Source of the DNA: Listeria floridensis FSL S10-1187
GTDB taxonomy: Bacteria; Bacillota; Bacilli; Lactobacillales; Listeriaceae
DNA length: 64,000 nucleotides
NCBI RefSeq assembly: GCF_000525875.1
Contig: NZ_AODF01000001.1
Coordinates: 186,001-250,000 of the forward strand
Direction: 5' to 3'
Below the pieces are notes generated by a model that saw only the letters and a program-made list of their open reading frames with translations, searched no databases and was not told where the DNA came from. The position numbers and the translations under genes are program-made. How positions within the stretch are numbered: the stretch's first letter is position 1; every line of letters begins with the position of its first letter. Below, piece by piece: positions 37,280-45,638 of the stretch.

Positions 37280-37708
37280 TTAAAAATCATATGTATCTTG
37301 ATGCGAACGGTTTGTTTCACTTGGCAAGCAAACAAATATTAAAATAATAAGTCCACCAACTAGCGGAATCAGACCGAGCAAAACGAGCCAAACACTTTTA
37401 CCCGTATCACGAAAACGGCGAATTAATAAACTTAAGTTCGGGATAAATGTTGCCAGCGAATAGAGCCAAAAAATCAAACTAATGATGAGAAAAGGTCCGA
37501 CAAATAAAGCGCCTAATGCATCTCCGCCATCTCCCATCGCGGCCGCATCAAAAGCAGTTGATACGCCAAATAAAATCATGAACACGTAATAGACTACTGC
37601 AATCAGCATGTTCCATAAAACAACGTACCAATACTCCGATCTTGTTGATCTTCCTGTAAAATTAATGTAGTTTTTCCAATAAGCTATATAAGATTGTAAA
37701 AATCCCAA
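37280..37708 (-). CDS. DUF805 membrane protein
   Basis: A 142-residue protein with four membrane helices. The family opening is clear: YIAYWKNYINFTGRSTRSEYWYVVLWN, and later LSLLIRRFRDTGKSVWLVLL. DUF805 proteins are common in bacteria and have no proven function. It starts behind GGAGGAAC and is a single-gene unit. Confidence 0.9.
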   Translation of the reverse strand: MGFLQSYIAYWKNYINFTGRSTRSEYWYVVLWNMLIAVVYYVFMILFGVSTAFDAAAMGDGGDALGALFVGPFLIISLIFWLYSLATFIPNLSLLIRRFRDTGKSVWLVLLGLIPLVGGLIILIFVCLPSETNRSHQDTYDF

Positions 37709-37806
37709 ATGAGTTCCTCCTTTTTTTATCGCTCTATTTGATTATAAGGGAGGCTAAATCCCTTGTGTGTGACAAATTGATGAACTTTAACATCATTTTT
37801 CCATTT

Positions 37807-37836
37807 TTGACTTTCGCCCTAAAAAAAGGCTATACT
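37807..37836 (+). promoter_or_regulatory. SigA promoter of the first GH1 gene
   Basis: TTGACT (37807-37812), 18 bases, TATACT (37831-37836). About 55 bases before the start codon. Confidence 0.65.
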
Positions 37837-37891
37837 TTATAAGTAAGAAGTTAAATTTTTTTAGCTCGAACTGAAAGTAGGAGGGATAATC

Positions 37892-39328
37892 ATGGAACAC
37901 AAGACTCGCTCAAGTTTTCCCGCTGATTTTTTGTGGGGTTCCGCATCAGCAGCTTATCAAATTGAAGGAGCATGGGATAAAGACGGCAAAGGACCTTCTG
38001 TCTGGGACGAATATGTCCGCATTCCTGGCTCAACGTATAAAGGAACAACAGGTGACGTTGCAGTCGATCACTACAATCGTTATAAAGAAGACGTTAAACT
38101 CATGGCTGATGCTGGTTTAAAGGCTTACCGCTTTTCGATCGCTTGGTCGCGTATCTTTCCAACAGGGAAAGGTGAAGTAAACGAAGCAGGGCTTAAATTT
38201 TACGATAATTTAATAGATGAACTCTTAAAATATGGTATTGAACCGCTTGTGACAATCTACCACTGGGATATTCCGCAAGCTTTGTTTGATGAATACGGGG
38301 GTTGGGAATCCCGCGAAGTTATTCAAGACTTTACGCATTATGCGAAAACATTGTTCAAGCGTTACGGGGATCGCGTGAAATACTGGGTATCTCTGAACGA
38401 GCAAAACATTTTCGTTGGAATGGGTTATGGGCAAGCACTGCATCCGCCGAAAGTGTCTGACATGAAGCGTATGTATGCTGTAAATCACATTGCAAACCTT
38501 GCCAATGCAAGCGTAATCGAAGCCTTTCATGAACTTGTTCCGGATGGTAAAATTGGACCAAGTTTTGCTTACACGCCGCATTATCCGATTGATACGGACC
38601 CTAAAAATGTGCAAGCAGCCGATGACGCGGAAGAGTTGAACAGCTACTTCTGGATGGATGTTTATGCTTACGGGCGCTATCCACGTGCTGTCATGAAATA
38701 CTTAGAAGAAAACGCACTTACACCAGAAATTCTTCCTGGTGATATGGAACTCTTAGCACGCGCTAAGCCTGATTTTATGGGCGTCAATTACTATCAATCG
38801 GCCACAGTAGCTGCAAATCCGCTTGACGGCGTTGGAATGAGTAACGAAATTAACAACACTGGGAAAAAAGGAACAGCAAAGGAAACAGGCGTTCCAGGTA
38901 TCTATAAAAAAGTAGTCAACCCGTTCGTTTCGACTACAAACTGGGATTGGACAATTGATCCGAAAGGCCTTCAAATTGCCCTTCGGCGAATCACAAGCCG
39001 CTATAATCTCCCCGTGCTAATCACCGAGAATGGTCTTGGCGAATTCGATAAGCTTGAAAACGGCGAAGTAAATGATGATTACCGAATTGATTACTTGGCG
39101 ACACACGTGTCGGCAATCCGCGATGCTATCAGCGACGGCACAGAAGTACTTGGATACTGCACATGGAGCTTCACAGATCTTCTCAGCTGGTTAAACGGCT
39201 ACCAAAAACGCTATGGTTTCGTCTATGTGGACCGAGATGTTTCTGATGATGATCCAATGACGCGTATTCCAAAGAAAAGTTTCTATTGGTACAAAGATGT
39301 GATTAAATCAAATGGTGAAAATTTATAA
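37892..39328 (+). CDS. GH1 6-phospho-beta-glucosidase
   Basis: A 478-residue GH1 enzyme behind AGGAGGG. The N-terminal signature is FPADFLWGSASAAYQIEGAW; the acid/base glutamate is in SLNEQN (usually T-x-N-E-P/I), and the nucleophile is in LITENGLG. Near the C-terminus SWLNGYQKRYGF gives the Ser, Lys and Tyr set that binds the 6-phosphate in phospho-glycosidases, in place of the Glu-Trp of plain beta-glucosidases. It would split phosphorylated disaccharides taken up by a PTS. No PTS gene is beside it. Family sure; phospho-specificity inferred from those residues. Confidence 0.88.
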   Translation: MEHKTRSSFPADFLWGSASAAYQIEGAWDKDGKGPSVWDEYVRIPGSTYKGTTGDVAVDHYNRYKEDVKLMADAGLKAYRFSIAWSRIFPTGKGEVNEAGLKFYDNLIDELLKYGIEPLVTIYHWDIPQALFDEYGGWESREVIQDFTHYAKTLFKRYGDRVKYWVSLNEQNIFVGMGYGQALHPPKVSDMKRMYAVNHIANLANASVIEAFHELVPDGKIGPSFAYTPHYPIDTDPKNVQAADDAEELNSYFWMDVYAYGRYPRAVMKYLEENALTPEILPGDMELLARAKPDFMGVNYYQSATVAANPLDGVGMSNEINNTGKKGTAKETGVPGIYKKVVNPFVSTTNWDWTIDPKGLQIALRRITSRYNLPVLITENGLGEFDKLENGEVNDDYRIDYLATHVSAIRDAISDGTEVLGYCTWSFTDLLSWLNGYQKRYGFVYVDRDVSDDDPMTRIPKKSFYWYKDVIKSNGENL

Positions 39329-39340
39329 AAATTAATTTTG

Positions 39341-39378
39341 AGCTGCTTACAAGAATCTCTCTTGTAAGTAGCTTTTTT
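39341..39378. terminator. Terminator behind the first GH1 gene
   Basis: AGCTGCTTACAAGA pairs with TCTTGTAAGTAGCT with one mismatch, followed by TTTTTTGG. It can also serve the convergent surface-protein gene. Confidence 0.85.
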
Positions 39379-39381
39379 GGG

Positions 39382-41163
39382 TTAAACTGGTGCATTTACC
39401 AGGTTAAATTCAATGACACCAGTATATTCACTGCCAGCTTGCACAATTCCTGGAGGGATTTTGAGCCATAGCCCTTCATTCGCAGACCAGTTTACATCTT
39501 GATAGTCGGATTTCTCGGCTCCCTGATTTGCTATTCGCACTGGTTCTTCTGCCGTAAGTGGCTTGTCTGGCTGTCCTTTTTCCCTATAAATCATAATGTT
39601 TGAAAGCTTGCTCCCAGCAGCATTTGTAAGTGGAACAGCCTCACGTGCTGTTACATACCAATAGTCTTTGTTTACTCGTGTATCTTTAATTTTGATTGTC
39701 CAGTCAGCTTGATACCGCCCTAACTCAACTTCTGAGTTGCTCACAATACCAGCTTCAAAAGTCAAATCTGCCGGTATACTATCAAACTTCAATTCTGCTT
39801 TTTCATAGATGTAGGTAACTGTTTGGGAGACGTTCGTGAAGTTTCCTGAGGCATTATCGGGTTTTTCTTTTAAACGCCAACCATCTATATCAATAGCTTT
39901 ACTCGTATATGTCTCACCGACATATCCTAATTTTGAACTTGATGCTAAAATAGGATTTCTTTGTTCATCTACATATTCAATCGTGACTGGTGCTGCAATT
40001 TGATTATACACAAAAGTCACTGATTGCGGCTTTGCCTTCATTATTCCTGTAGCTTCCCCCTGTATTTCTTTAAACAAATAGTTTACGATCTTTTTCTTTT
40101 CGGTAGTTATATCATAATTTGTACCGATTCTATAAGAGAGTGTTTTGCTATCTGCAATTTTTTTGCCAAAGGTATCTTGATAATTTATTTGAATATCTTG
40201 AAAGAGCGTTTCCTTAACTGTTATTTTTTGATTACTGGTCTTCCTTGTCACTTCCCACGTTTCAGTGCCGTCTTCTTCGCTCGGGCTGGTATAATAAAAC
40301 TCAAAAAATACTTGATCACGCCCAGTATTCCATTTACTCCCTAGTAAAGAAAGCGTCAAACTATGTGTATCTGGATTTAGGACAAGCTCATACTCGCTTG
40401 GAGAAATGAGATATTCTGGAAAAGCCGCATTGCCATCTGTTTGCCAATATCTATACACATCAATTTTTCTGTCTGCTGCTGAAATGATTGACCAATTCGA
40501 TATCGATTCCAGAGCTACATTTTTAGGAAGCTTAAACTCATATACCGCATTTCCAGTTGAATTCTTTATTGTCCCTGGATACACATCCATGAAAATTCCA
40601 CGTTGTTTTGTATCTGGGTGGCTCTTAATTGGTTCATAACTTCTGCCATATCCATTTACTTCTTCATTTTCAAAGTAAATGGTTCGCTTATTTCCTACAT
40701 TCGCTTTGCGTGACTGTAGCTGATTGTCTGTATCAGCAATTTTTTCTAATGATGGAACCATTATTTCAAGAGGTTTTGAACTCAGCAACTTATCCCCACG
40801 AATTGCACTCGCTGTAAATAAATAATGAACCACATCAGAAGGTGCAAACCTCAAAACGATCTTCTTTTCACCAGAACTCAACCAATCAATTGAAAGCTGT
40901 TGTTTGACAGAATCTTTTGTTACAACACCGTTTCCTGCTTTTATTCCAAGGTACTCAGCATCTTTTCCACCGGAAAGAAGAACTTTTGTATCGTCAGCAT
41001 TATGATCTAAAATAGTTATTTCAAGTTCTGATCCATCCCAGTTCGATGAAAGCATCAAATCATCTGTACGATTATCTTCTGCGAGTAGTTTTGACATGGA
41101 AAACCACAAACAAGATCCAATAACTAAGAAAATAAATGTTATAAATATCACATGTTTTTTCAC
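39382..41163 (-). CDS. Secreted WxL-like protein with two MucBP domains
   Basis: I chose the GTG at 41163, behind AAGGGA; an ATG at 41187 is possible. About 593 residues. A single N-terminal hydrophobic segment (HVIFITFIFLVIGSCLWF) acts as signal or anchor. Two MucBP domains lie at about residues 325-470 (IQINYQDTFGKKIADS; VTIEYVDEQRNPILAS). The C-terminal 130 residues have the WxL-domain pattern (LTFEAGIVSNSEVELGRYQ; YWYVTAREAVPL; YTGVIEFNLVNAP) with the WxL triplets degenerate. WxL domains bind peptidoglycan non-covalently. It is transcribed toward the terminator shared with the GH1 gene; an inverted repeat lies upstream, possibly for the Rgg-like regulator. Confidence 0.75.
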   Translation of the reverse strand: MKKHVIFITFIFLVIGSCLWFSMSKLLAEDNRTDDLMLSSNWDGSELEITILDHNADDTKVLLSGGKDAEYLGIKAGNGVVTKDSVKQQLSIDWLSSGEKKIVLRFAPSDVVHYLFTASAIRGDKLLSSKPLEIMVPSLEKIADTDNQLQSRKANVGNKRTIYFENEEVNGYGRSYEPIKSHPDTKQRGIFMDVYPGTIKNSTGNAVYEFKLPKNVALESISNWSIISAADRKIDVYRYWQTDGNAAFPEYLISPSEYELVLNPDTHSLTLSLLGSKWNTGRDQVFFEFYYTSPSEEDGTETWEVTRKTSNQKITVKETLFQDIQINYQDTFGKKIADSKTLSYRIGTNYDITTEKKKIVNYLFKEIQGEATGIMKAKPQSVTFVYNQIAAPVTIEYVDEQRNPILASSSKLGYVGETYTSKAIDIDGWRLKEKPDNASGNFTNVSQTVTYIYEKAELKFDSIPADLTFEAGIVSNSEVELGRYQADWTIKIKDTRVNKDYWYVTAREAVPLTNAAGSKLSNIMIYREKGQPDKPLTAEEPVRIANQGAEKSDYQDVNWSANEGLWLKIPPGIVQAGSEYTGVIEFNLVNAPV

Positions 41164-41237
41164 CCTATCCATTCCCTTCACGAACATGTATCCATATAAG
41201 CTCTTACACTAACTTTTGTGTTGATGTTTTCATGGTA

Positions 41238-41270
41238 ACAAAGCTTCAAAAGGAATTATTGAAACTTTGT
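41238..41270. promoter_or_regulatory. Inverted repeat upstream of the WxL-like gene
   Basis: ACAAAGCTTCAA and TTGAAACTTTGT form 12-base arms with one mismatch around nine bases, 75 to 107 bases before the WxL-like start. A candidate operator for the Rgg-like protein encoded just upstream. Confidence 0.45.
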
Positions 41271-41378
41271 ATCTAAATAAAAGACTTTTCCATCTATTTT
41301 GTGACAAAAAACATGTAAATACTCATTTTCATTGTTTTTTTCTTACTAATATGTATATAAAAATAGTTTATAAACAAC

Positions 41379-41413
41379 AAAGTAGGTGCAGTTTTTCTAC
41401 TGCACCTACTTTA
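41379..41413 (-). terminator. Terminator behind the Rgg-like gene
   Basis: AAAGTAGGTGCAG and its perfect complement around an eight-base loop, followed on the minus strand by TTGTTTATAAAC. It separates the regulator transcript from the WxL-like gene. Confidence 0.75.
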
Positions 41414-41425
41414 CTGACTAAATTA

Positions 41426-42307
41426 TTATCTTCTGAATCCGATTTTCGAAGAGGAAGTTAGATCACTCCACTGTTTTTTCTTTTCAGTAAGCAAGTTCTC
41501 CTCATCGAGAATATCTAAAGCTAAAAATACTTGTTCAGCTTCTTTTTCAGCACATTCTCGTTCATCTTTAAACCAATGAATTTCAGCAATCAAATACTTG
41601 ATTTCCAAATAAATCAATACTTGATTTTGCTCTTTCGCAACCGGCAATATTTGAAAAGCACAATTTTGAGCTTCATCAAATTTTTCTTCCGATTTCAAAA
41701 ATATTACATAATGAAATAAAATTTGTACTTTTAGCATTTGAGCTGCTTCAAACTGCTCATACTTCTTAAGTGAGTTCAGCACTTCATTTATTATACGTTC
41801 CGTGCCATTAATTTTAAATGGCAAAATATGTATTAACAACAGAATATCTCGGTAATAAAAAGTACTTTTCCTCGACATCGCATTCCAAAGACTTTGAATA
41901 AATTCTTCAAAATCTGCGGGATTTCTATTTTTTTTCAGCCCGACCTTACATTTGAATACACCACTAAGTCGTTCCAGAAAAAGACATTGTTCCGTATCCA
42001 AATAGATTTCTATCTTCTTGACTATCGCTTCATACTCTTCTATACTTCGAGCGGCATAACTTTCCAAAATGACTTGATCGACCATTTCAACTTCTTTGCC
42101 ACGCCTTAGAAATTCAAATTCTTGCAGGGAAATATTTAACCGCTTTAAGACTTGCTTTAATTTCTCGTACGACAAGGCTTGTTGATTATTCTCAATTCGA
42201 TAAACGTGACCACGGGAGATAATTCCAGCATAAAGCTCTTTTTCAGTTAGATTCATATCCTTGCGAATCATTTTAAGCTGACTGCCAACGTTGTTTAATT
42301 CTCGCAT
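41426..42307 (-). CDS. Rgg/GadR/MutR-family transcription regulator
   Basis: I chose the ATG at 42307 (MRELNNVGSQLKMIRKDMNL), behind GGAAGG, giving 293 residues. The N-terminal HTH_XRE domain (LTEKELYAGIISRGHVYRIEN; YEKLKQVLKRLNISLQEF) is followed by a long all-helical TPR-like region, as in Rgg-type peptide-responsive regulators. These usually sense short secreted peptides and control nearby genes. Here the WxL-like surface gene lies directly downstream on the same strand behind its own inverted repeat. No convincing peptide gene is visible nearby. Confidence 0.82.
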   Translation of the reverse strand: MRELNNVGSQLKMIRKDMNLTEKELYAGIISRGHVYRIENNQQALSYEKLKQVLKRLNISLQEFEFLRRGKEVEMVDQVILESYAARSIEEYEAIVKKIEIYLDTEQCLFLERLSGVFKCKVGLKKNRNPADFEEFIQSLWNAMSRKSTFYYRDILLLIHILPFKINGTERIINEVLNSLKKYEQFEAAQMLKVQILFHYVIFLKSEEKFDEAQNCAFQILPVAKEQNQVLIYLEIKYLIAEIHWFKDERECAEKEAEQVFLALDILDEENLLTEKKKQWSDLTSSSKIGFRR

Positions 42308-42636
42308 TAGTAATCTTCCTTCCAATTAGATGTATTTCATTCACCACTGGTAAAATATGTTAAAATATTCCTTTAGGAGGTGTAGAAGAAGGATGTTATT
42401 AAAGAATTTTCACTGAATTTTATTGAATGGATTACTGATAGAAACTCAAGGTACTAACCCGCTATTTATCTATTTCCATCTTCCCTTAATGTCACAGATA
42501 AACAGCTTGACAATTCCCGTTGTTTGATTAGTACCTCCTTTTTATTATACTCTATCGCTTAATAAATTCACAATTGAATTATCAAAAAAATGGAAATCTA
42601 GCATCTAAAATTCTATACCCCCTTTTTTATACAAAC
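42308..42636. other. Intergenic region without a supported gene
   Basis: About 330 AT-rich bases between the Rgg-like gene and a terminator. It contains a GGAGG followed by a seven-codon frame (MLLKNFH) near 42393, and no other supportable coding sequence. Promoter elements of the Rgg-like gene must lie at the left end. Confidence 0.5.
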
Positions 42637-42670
42637 AAAGACTCTCTTCGAATATCGAAGAGAGTCTTTT
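42637..42670 (-). terminator. Hairpin with A and T flanks
   Basis: AAAGACTCTCTTCGA and its perfect complement around an ATA loop, ending in TTTTA on the plus strand. On the minus strand it lies downstream of the DUF1304/nitroreductase pair and would end it. Confidence 0.8.
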
Positions 42671-42699
42671 ACGCTTACAACCACATTCGTTTTGCTAAC

Positions 42700-43065
42700 T
42701 CAATGAAACACTAGCAAACTAATGAGCGCTAAAATGGCTGGTCCGCCTTGTTTCAATAAAATAGAAGCTGTACTTGTCAAGCTTCCATAAATGGCAGCCA
42801 TTATAATAAAACTGATGAACAAAATGGCAATCTCAAATCCATTTACTGAAAAGAAAACTGCATAAAGCAATCCTACAGCGAATAAAGCGTTATAAATCCC
42901 TTGGTTTTTAAGTAGCGTTTGCACCGTCTTATTTTTCGTAAATTCCTGCGAAACCTTAAAAGTCTCCGCTGTTTTCGCAGAAGCAGGAACAATCGTTTCC
43001 AAATACATGATATAAAAATGCTCAAGCGCAACAATCACCACTAAAATACTCGAAATTAGCGACAT
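42700..43065 (-). CDS. DUF1304 membrane protein
   Basis: A 121-residue protein with four membrane helices. The DUF1304 pattern is visible: VALEHFYIMYLETIV at the start and KNQGIYNALFAVGLLYAV in the middle. Function is not established for the family. It follows the nitroreductase gene after 16 bases and probably shares its transcript. Confidence 0.85.
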   Translation of the reverse strand: MSLISSILVVIVALEHFYIMYLETIVPASAKTAETFKVSQEFTKNKTVQTLLKNQGIYNALFAVGLLYAVFFSVNGFEIAILFISFIIMAAIYGSLTSTASILLKQGGPAILALISLLVFH

Positions 43066-43081
43066 CCCATTCCCCTTCTTT

Positions 43082-43711
43082 CTATTTCCACTCAGCTATC
43101 TTATCAATCGGAAGACGGACTGATTCAAAACCAGGTTCCTTCATCTTTCCAATTGAAACAATCATTAGCGGCAAATAACGCTTCGGATCTAGTCCAAACG
43201 CTTCCGCCAATTTATCTTTCTCAAAGCCGCCGATTGGATTCGTATCGTATCCGTAAGACCGTGCCGTAAGCATCAACTGCATTGCCGCAAGACTTCCGTC
43301 AATCGCTACGACTTGACTCATTTCGCTTTTAGTTAAACTCTCATAAAGCGGAACTATCATTTCTAGTTGCTGATTTTTAATTTGTTCAGGCATCTTTCCA
43401 CTTAAAAAAGCTTGATTATAAATTTCTTCCGCATACACATAACACTCTAAATCGCCGAAAATTAAAATCATCGCCGCCGAAGTATCATTTTGACGCGTAT
43501 TAAACCGAATTAATGGTCGAAGCTTAGCTTTTGCTTCATCGCTTTCCGCTACCACAAAACGCCAAGGCTGCAAGTTTACCGATGATGGCGCAAGCACTGC
43601 TTCCTCTAAGATCGCCGTCATCTCTTCTTTCGAGATTTTAACCGTCTCATCGTAAACACGCACTGAGCGCCGCCCCGTTACAATTTCTTCAAAATCATTA
43701 TTTTGCCGCAT
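43082..43711 (-). CDS. Nitroreductase-family flavoprotein
   Basis: A 209-residue FMN enzyme. FMN-binding arginines lie in VTGRRSVRVYDE; LAPSSVNLQPWRFVV gives the ribityl-binding region, and YDTNPIGGFEKDKLAEAF is the late active-site segment. Such enzymes reduce nitro compounds, quinones or flavins with NAD(P)H. It forms a two-gene unit with the DUF1304 gene. The substrate is unknown. Confidence 0.92.
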   Translation of the reverse strand: MRQNNDFEEIVTGRRSVRVYDETVKISKEEMTAILEEAVLAPSSVNLQPWRFVVAESDEAKAKLRPLIRFNTRQNDTSAAMILIFGDLECYVYAEEIYNQAFLSGKMPEQIKNQQLEMIVPLYESLTKSEMSQVVAIDGSLAAMQLMLTARSYGYDTNPIGGFEKDKLAEAFGLDPKRYLPLMIVSIGKMKEPGFESVRLPIDKIAEWK

Positions 43712-43833
43712 TCCCTACACTTCTTTCCATTATAAAAGTGGTTTAAGTATACAAATTTTATACCGCCTATTTCAACTTTTCTGCTTGAAAAACTCCTTCT
43801 TTTATTAGAAAAAAAGGGAACGCTACAATAAAT

Positions 43834-44050
43834 TTATTCAGCTTTCACAAACTCAGCAAATTTAACCCTCGCCTGACGACCAAAAATAATAATCTCAGCA
43901 ACAGAATTTCCGCCGATATGATTTTCACCATGAAGTCCGCCTGTTACTTCACCAGTAGCATACAATCCCGAAATTACTTTTCCGGCTTTGTTCAGTACTT
44001 CCATATTCCTATTAATCTTCACGCCGCCCATCATGTAACATTCGTAAATT
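43834..44050 (-). pseudogene. C-terminal remnant of a fumarate reductase-type flavoprotein
   Basis: About 70 residues reading MMGGVKINRNMEVLNKAG, ISGLYATGEVTGGLHGENHIGG and NSVAEIIIFGRQA. These are the substrate- and FAD-binding C-terminal motifs of the FrdA/urocanate reductase family. The rest of the gene (normally 450 residues or more) is absent; upstream lies the terminator of the MarR-type gene. Real homology appears to start near 44040. This is a deletion remnant. Confidence 0.85.
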
Positions 44051-44054
44051 CTTG

Positions 44055-44097
44055 CAAAAAAAATCAGCACCCTAACAAACTAATGGGTACTGATTTC
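44055..44097 (-). terminator. Terminator behind the His-rich MarR gene
   Basis: AATCAG-ACCC and GGGT-CTGATT arms with one mismatch, followed on the minus strand by an eight-base T run. Confidence 0.75.
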
Positions 44098-44107
44098 ACT
44101 TACTTGC

Positions 44108-44737
44108 TTAAAAGTCCCTTCCTCGCGGGCCGTAACCTCCGCCAAAACCATGATGATTCCGATGATCATGTGGATGATGGGGATGCTTGCCGCCGCGGAA
44201 GTCAGTTCCTCCAAAACCTCCGCCAAATGGGGCGCCCCCTTCAAAACCGAATGGAGCTCCGCCGCGTACATCCTCAAGTTCTGGACGTTCGGCGATCATT
44301 TCTTCACGAATTTCTTCAAGTCTTGCTGTCACCTTTAGAAGCAATCCACTAAGTTGCTCTTTTTCCTCATCCGTAAGTACATCAAACAGCTCGCCAGAAT
44401 GTTTATCCGAATGATCCATTTCTTCGGCACGCTCTTTCCCGCTATCTGTCAGCTTGATGTTCATTACACGACGATCTTCTTCTGATGGCTCACGCGTAAT
44501 CAACTCTTGCTTTTCGAGTTTGGCCAAAAGCTCTCCAAGCGATTGATTCCGCATATCTAGCAAGAATCCTAATTTCTTTTGTGTAATTTCAGGTTGCATT
44601 TTAAGAAGCGAAAGTACGCGTCCTTGTCCGCGATAAGGATTTCCCATCGGTCCAAAGTGCTGCATTCGCATTCCTTGATAACGATGCATCATTTTGTCGA
44701 GTTTCAAAAATTGTTTCATTAAATCTTGATTTTCCAT
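44108..44737 (-). CDS. MarR-family regulator with a Gly/His-rich tail
   Basis: I chose the ATG at 44737 (MENQDLMKQFLKLDK), nine bases behind GGAGG, giving 209 residues. The winged-helix core is at about residues 30-110 (GRVLSLLKMQPEITQKKLGF; RNQSLGELLAKLEKQELI; EEDRRVMNIKLTDSGKE). Unusually, the last 55 residues form a Gly/Phe-rich and then His-rich tail (GGKHPHHPHDHRNHHGFGGG). A metal-binding or redox role for the tail is possible. Its promoter carries three identical palindromes, so it almost certainly represses itself. No other gene clearly belongs to its transcript. Confidence 0.85.
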   Translation of the reverse strand: MENQDLMKQFLKLDKMMHRYQGMRMQHFGPMGNPYRGQGRVLSLLKMQPEITQKKLGFLLDMRNQSLGELLAKLEKQELITREPSEEDRRVMNIKLTDSGKERAEEMDHSDKHSGELFDVLTDEEKEQLSGLLLKVTARLEEIREEMIAERPELEDVRGGAPFGFEGGAPFGGGFGGTDFRGGKHPHHPHDHRNHHGFGGGYGPRGRDF

Positions 44738-44771
44738 TTTCCATTCCTCCATAAAAAGAATTCTAATAGAA

Positions 44772-44836
44772 AGGTACCTTACAAAAACCATTATAAAGGT
44801 ACCTGATTAATTTGTCAACAAAAAAGAAAGGTACCT
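44772..44836 (-). promoter_or_regulatory. MarR promoter with three AGGTACCT operators
   Basis: On the minus strand TTGACA (44813-44818), 17 bases, TATAAT (44790-44795): a perfect SigA promoter. AGGTACCT palindromes lie at 44772-44779 (after the -10), 44797-44804 (in the spacer) and 44829-44836 (before the -35). Each is preceded by AA or more on the plus strand, and two share the longer AAAGGTACCTGAT. Confidence 0.85.
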
Positions 44837-44848
44837 GATGATACCTTC

Positions 44849-45493
44849 TTAAACACGAATTTTATCGAGATGATCTGTGTTATTTAGTTCAAGCACGTCA
44901 AAATTCCCATCCTTATATTCAACCACACTGATGCTGGTATTCAAAATTCGCGTTCCTTTCGTACGATGATCAGCCATTTTTCCGCCGCCAAGCAGATATA
45001 ATAATAGCGTCAGTGTCATACCGTGTGAAACGACAAGCACATTGCCGCCTCTTTTCTCGCTTTGAATAATCTCATTGATGCCTTTTCGCACGCGCTCTTC
45101 CAGTTGATAATAGGTTTCGCCGCCGTTTTCCTTCGCGTCGAATGTCGCCGGACTTTTCAGCATAGCTGCACGGGCTTCCTTAAATTCGACATCAAGATCG
45201 CTGACATACTGCCCTTCCCATGAGCCAAAGCTCATTTCGCGAAATTCATCCATCAGCTTGATTGGCACCTTTTTTTGTCCAAGAATATACCGCGCCGTGT
45301 CTTGCGTCCGTTTGCTTGGACTAACATAAGCGGCATTGAATTTAATATTCTTAAGCGCCTCGCCAACAGCAATTGCGCCATTTTTACCTTCAGAAACTAG
45401 CGGTGAATCTCCCCATCCTTGCATTTGACCAGTTAAGTTCCACTCCGTTTTACCATGTCTTACAAAATAGATTTTCAAACTTTCTGACGCCAA
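44849..45493 (-). CDS. Histidine phosphatase (phosphoglycerate mutase-like) protein
   Basis: A 214-residue protein. The phospho-histidine motif is FVRHGKTEWN, the second arginine lies in SPSKRTQDTA, the acid in SFGSWEGQ, and the late histidine in VVSHGMTLTLL. It belongs to the dPGM/PhoE branch, which dephosphorylates small phosphate esters; 214 residues is typical. The substrate is not evident. It starts behind AGGAGG as a single gene. Confidence 0.92.
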   Translation of the reverse strand: MASESLKIYFVRHGKTEWNLTGQMQGWGDSPLVSEGKNGAIAVGEALKNIKFNAAYVSPSKRTQDTARYILGQKKVPIKLMDEFREMSFGSWEGQYVSDLDVEFKEARAAMLKSPATFDAKENGGETYYQLEERVRKGINEIIQSEKRGGNVLVVSHGMTLTLLLYLLGGGKMADHRTKGTRILNTSISVVEYKDGNFDVLELNNTDHLDKIRV

Positions 45494-45593
45494 CTAAAAT
45501 CCTCCTAGAAAAAACATTTCGTCCCATTTTAGCATTATTTAGATTAATTTAAAAGGGGGCTATCTGCCTCTTTTCATTCATTTTCATCCCAAA

Positions 45594-45628
45594 TAAAAAA
45601 ATCTGCCGGATATTCTTTTCCGGCAGAT
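45594..45628 (-). terminator. Terminator behind the dioxygenase gene
   Basis: ATCTGCCGGA pairs with TCCGGCAGAT around an eight-base loop, followed on the minus strand by a seven-base T run. Confidence 0.88.
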
Positions 45629-45638
45629 CAATGAATGT

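Noticed and set aside
41188-41425. A 64-codon plus-strand frame at 41267-41461
   Set aside because: No ribosome-binding site; it runs through the Rgg terminator hairpin into antisense of the Rgg-like gene.
42375-42420. Short frame behind a GGAGG near the Rgg-like gene, as a possible signalling peptide
   Set aside because: Only seven codons (MLLKNFH) are open. A longer frame exists in the same place but has no start codon, and neither resembles a known Rgg-linked peptide.
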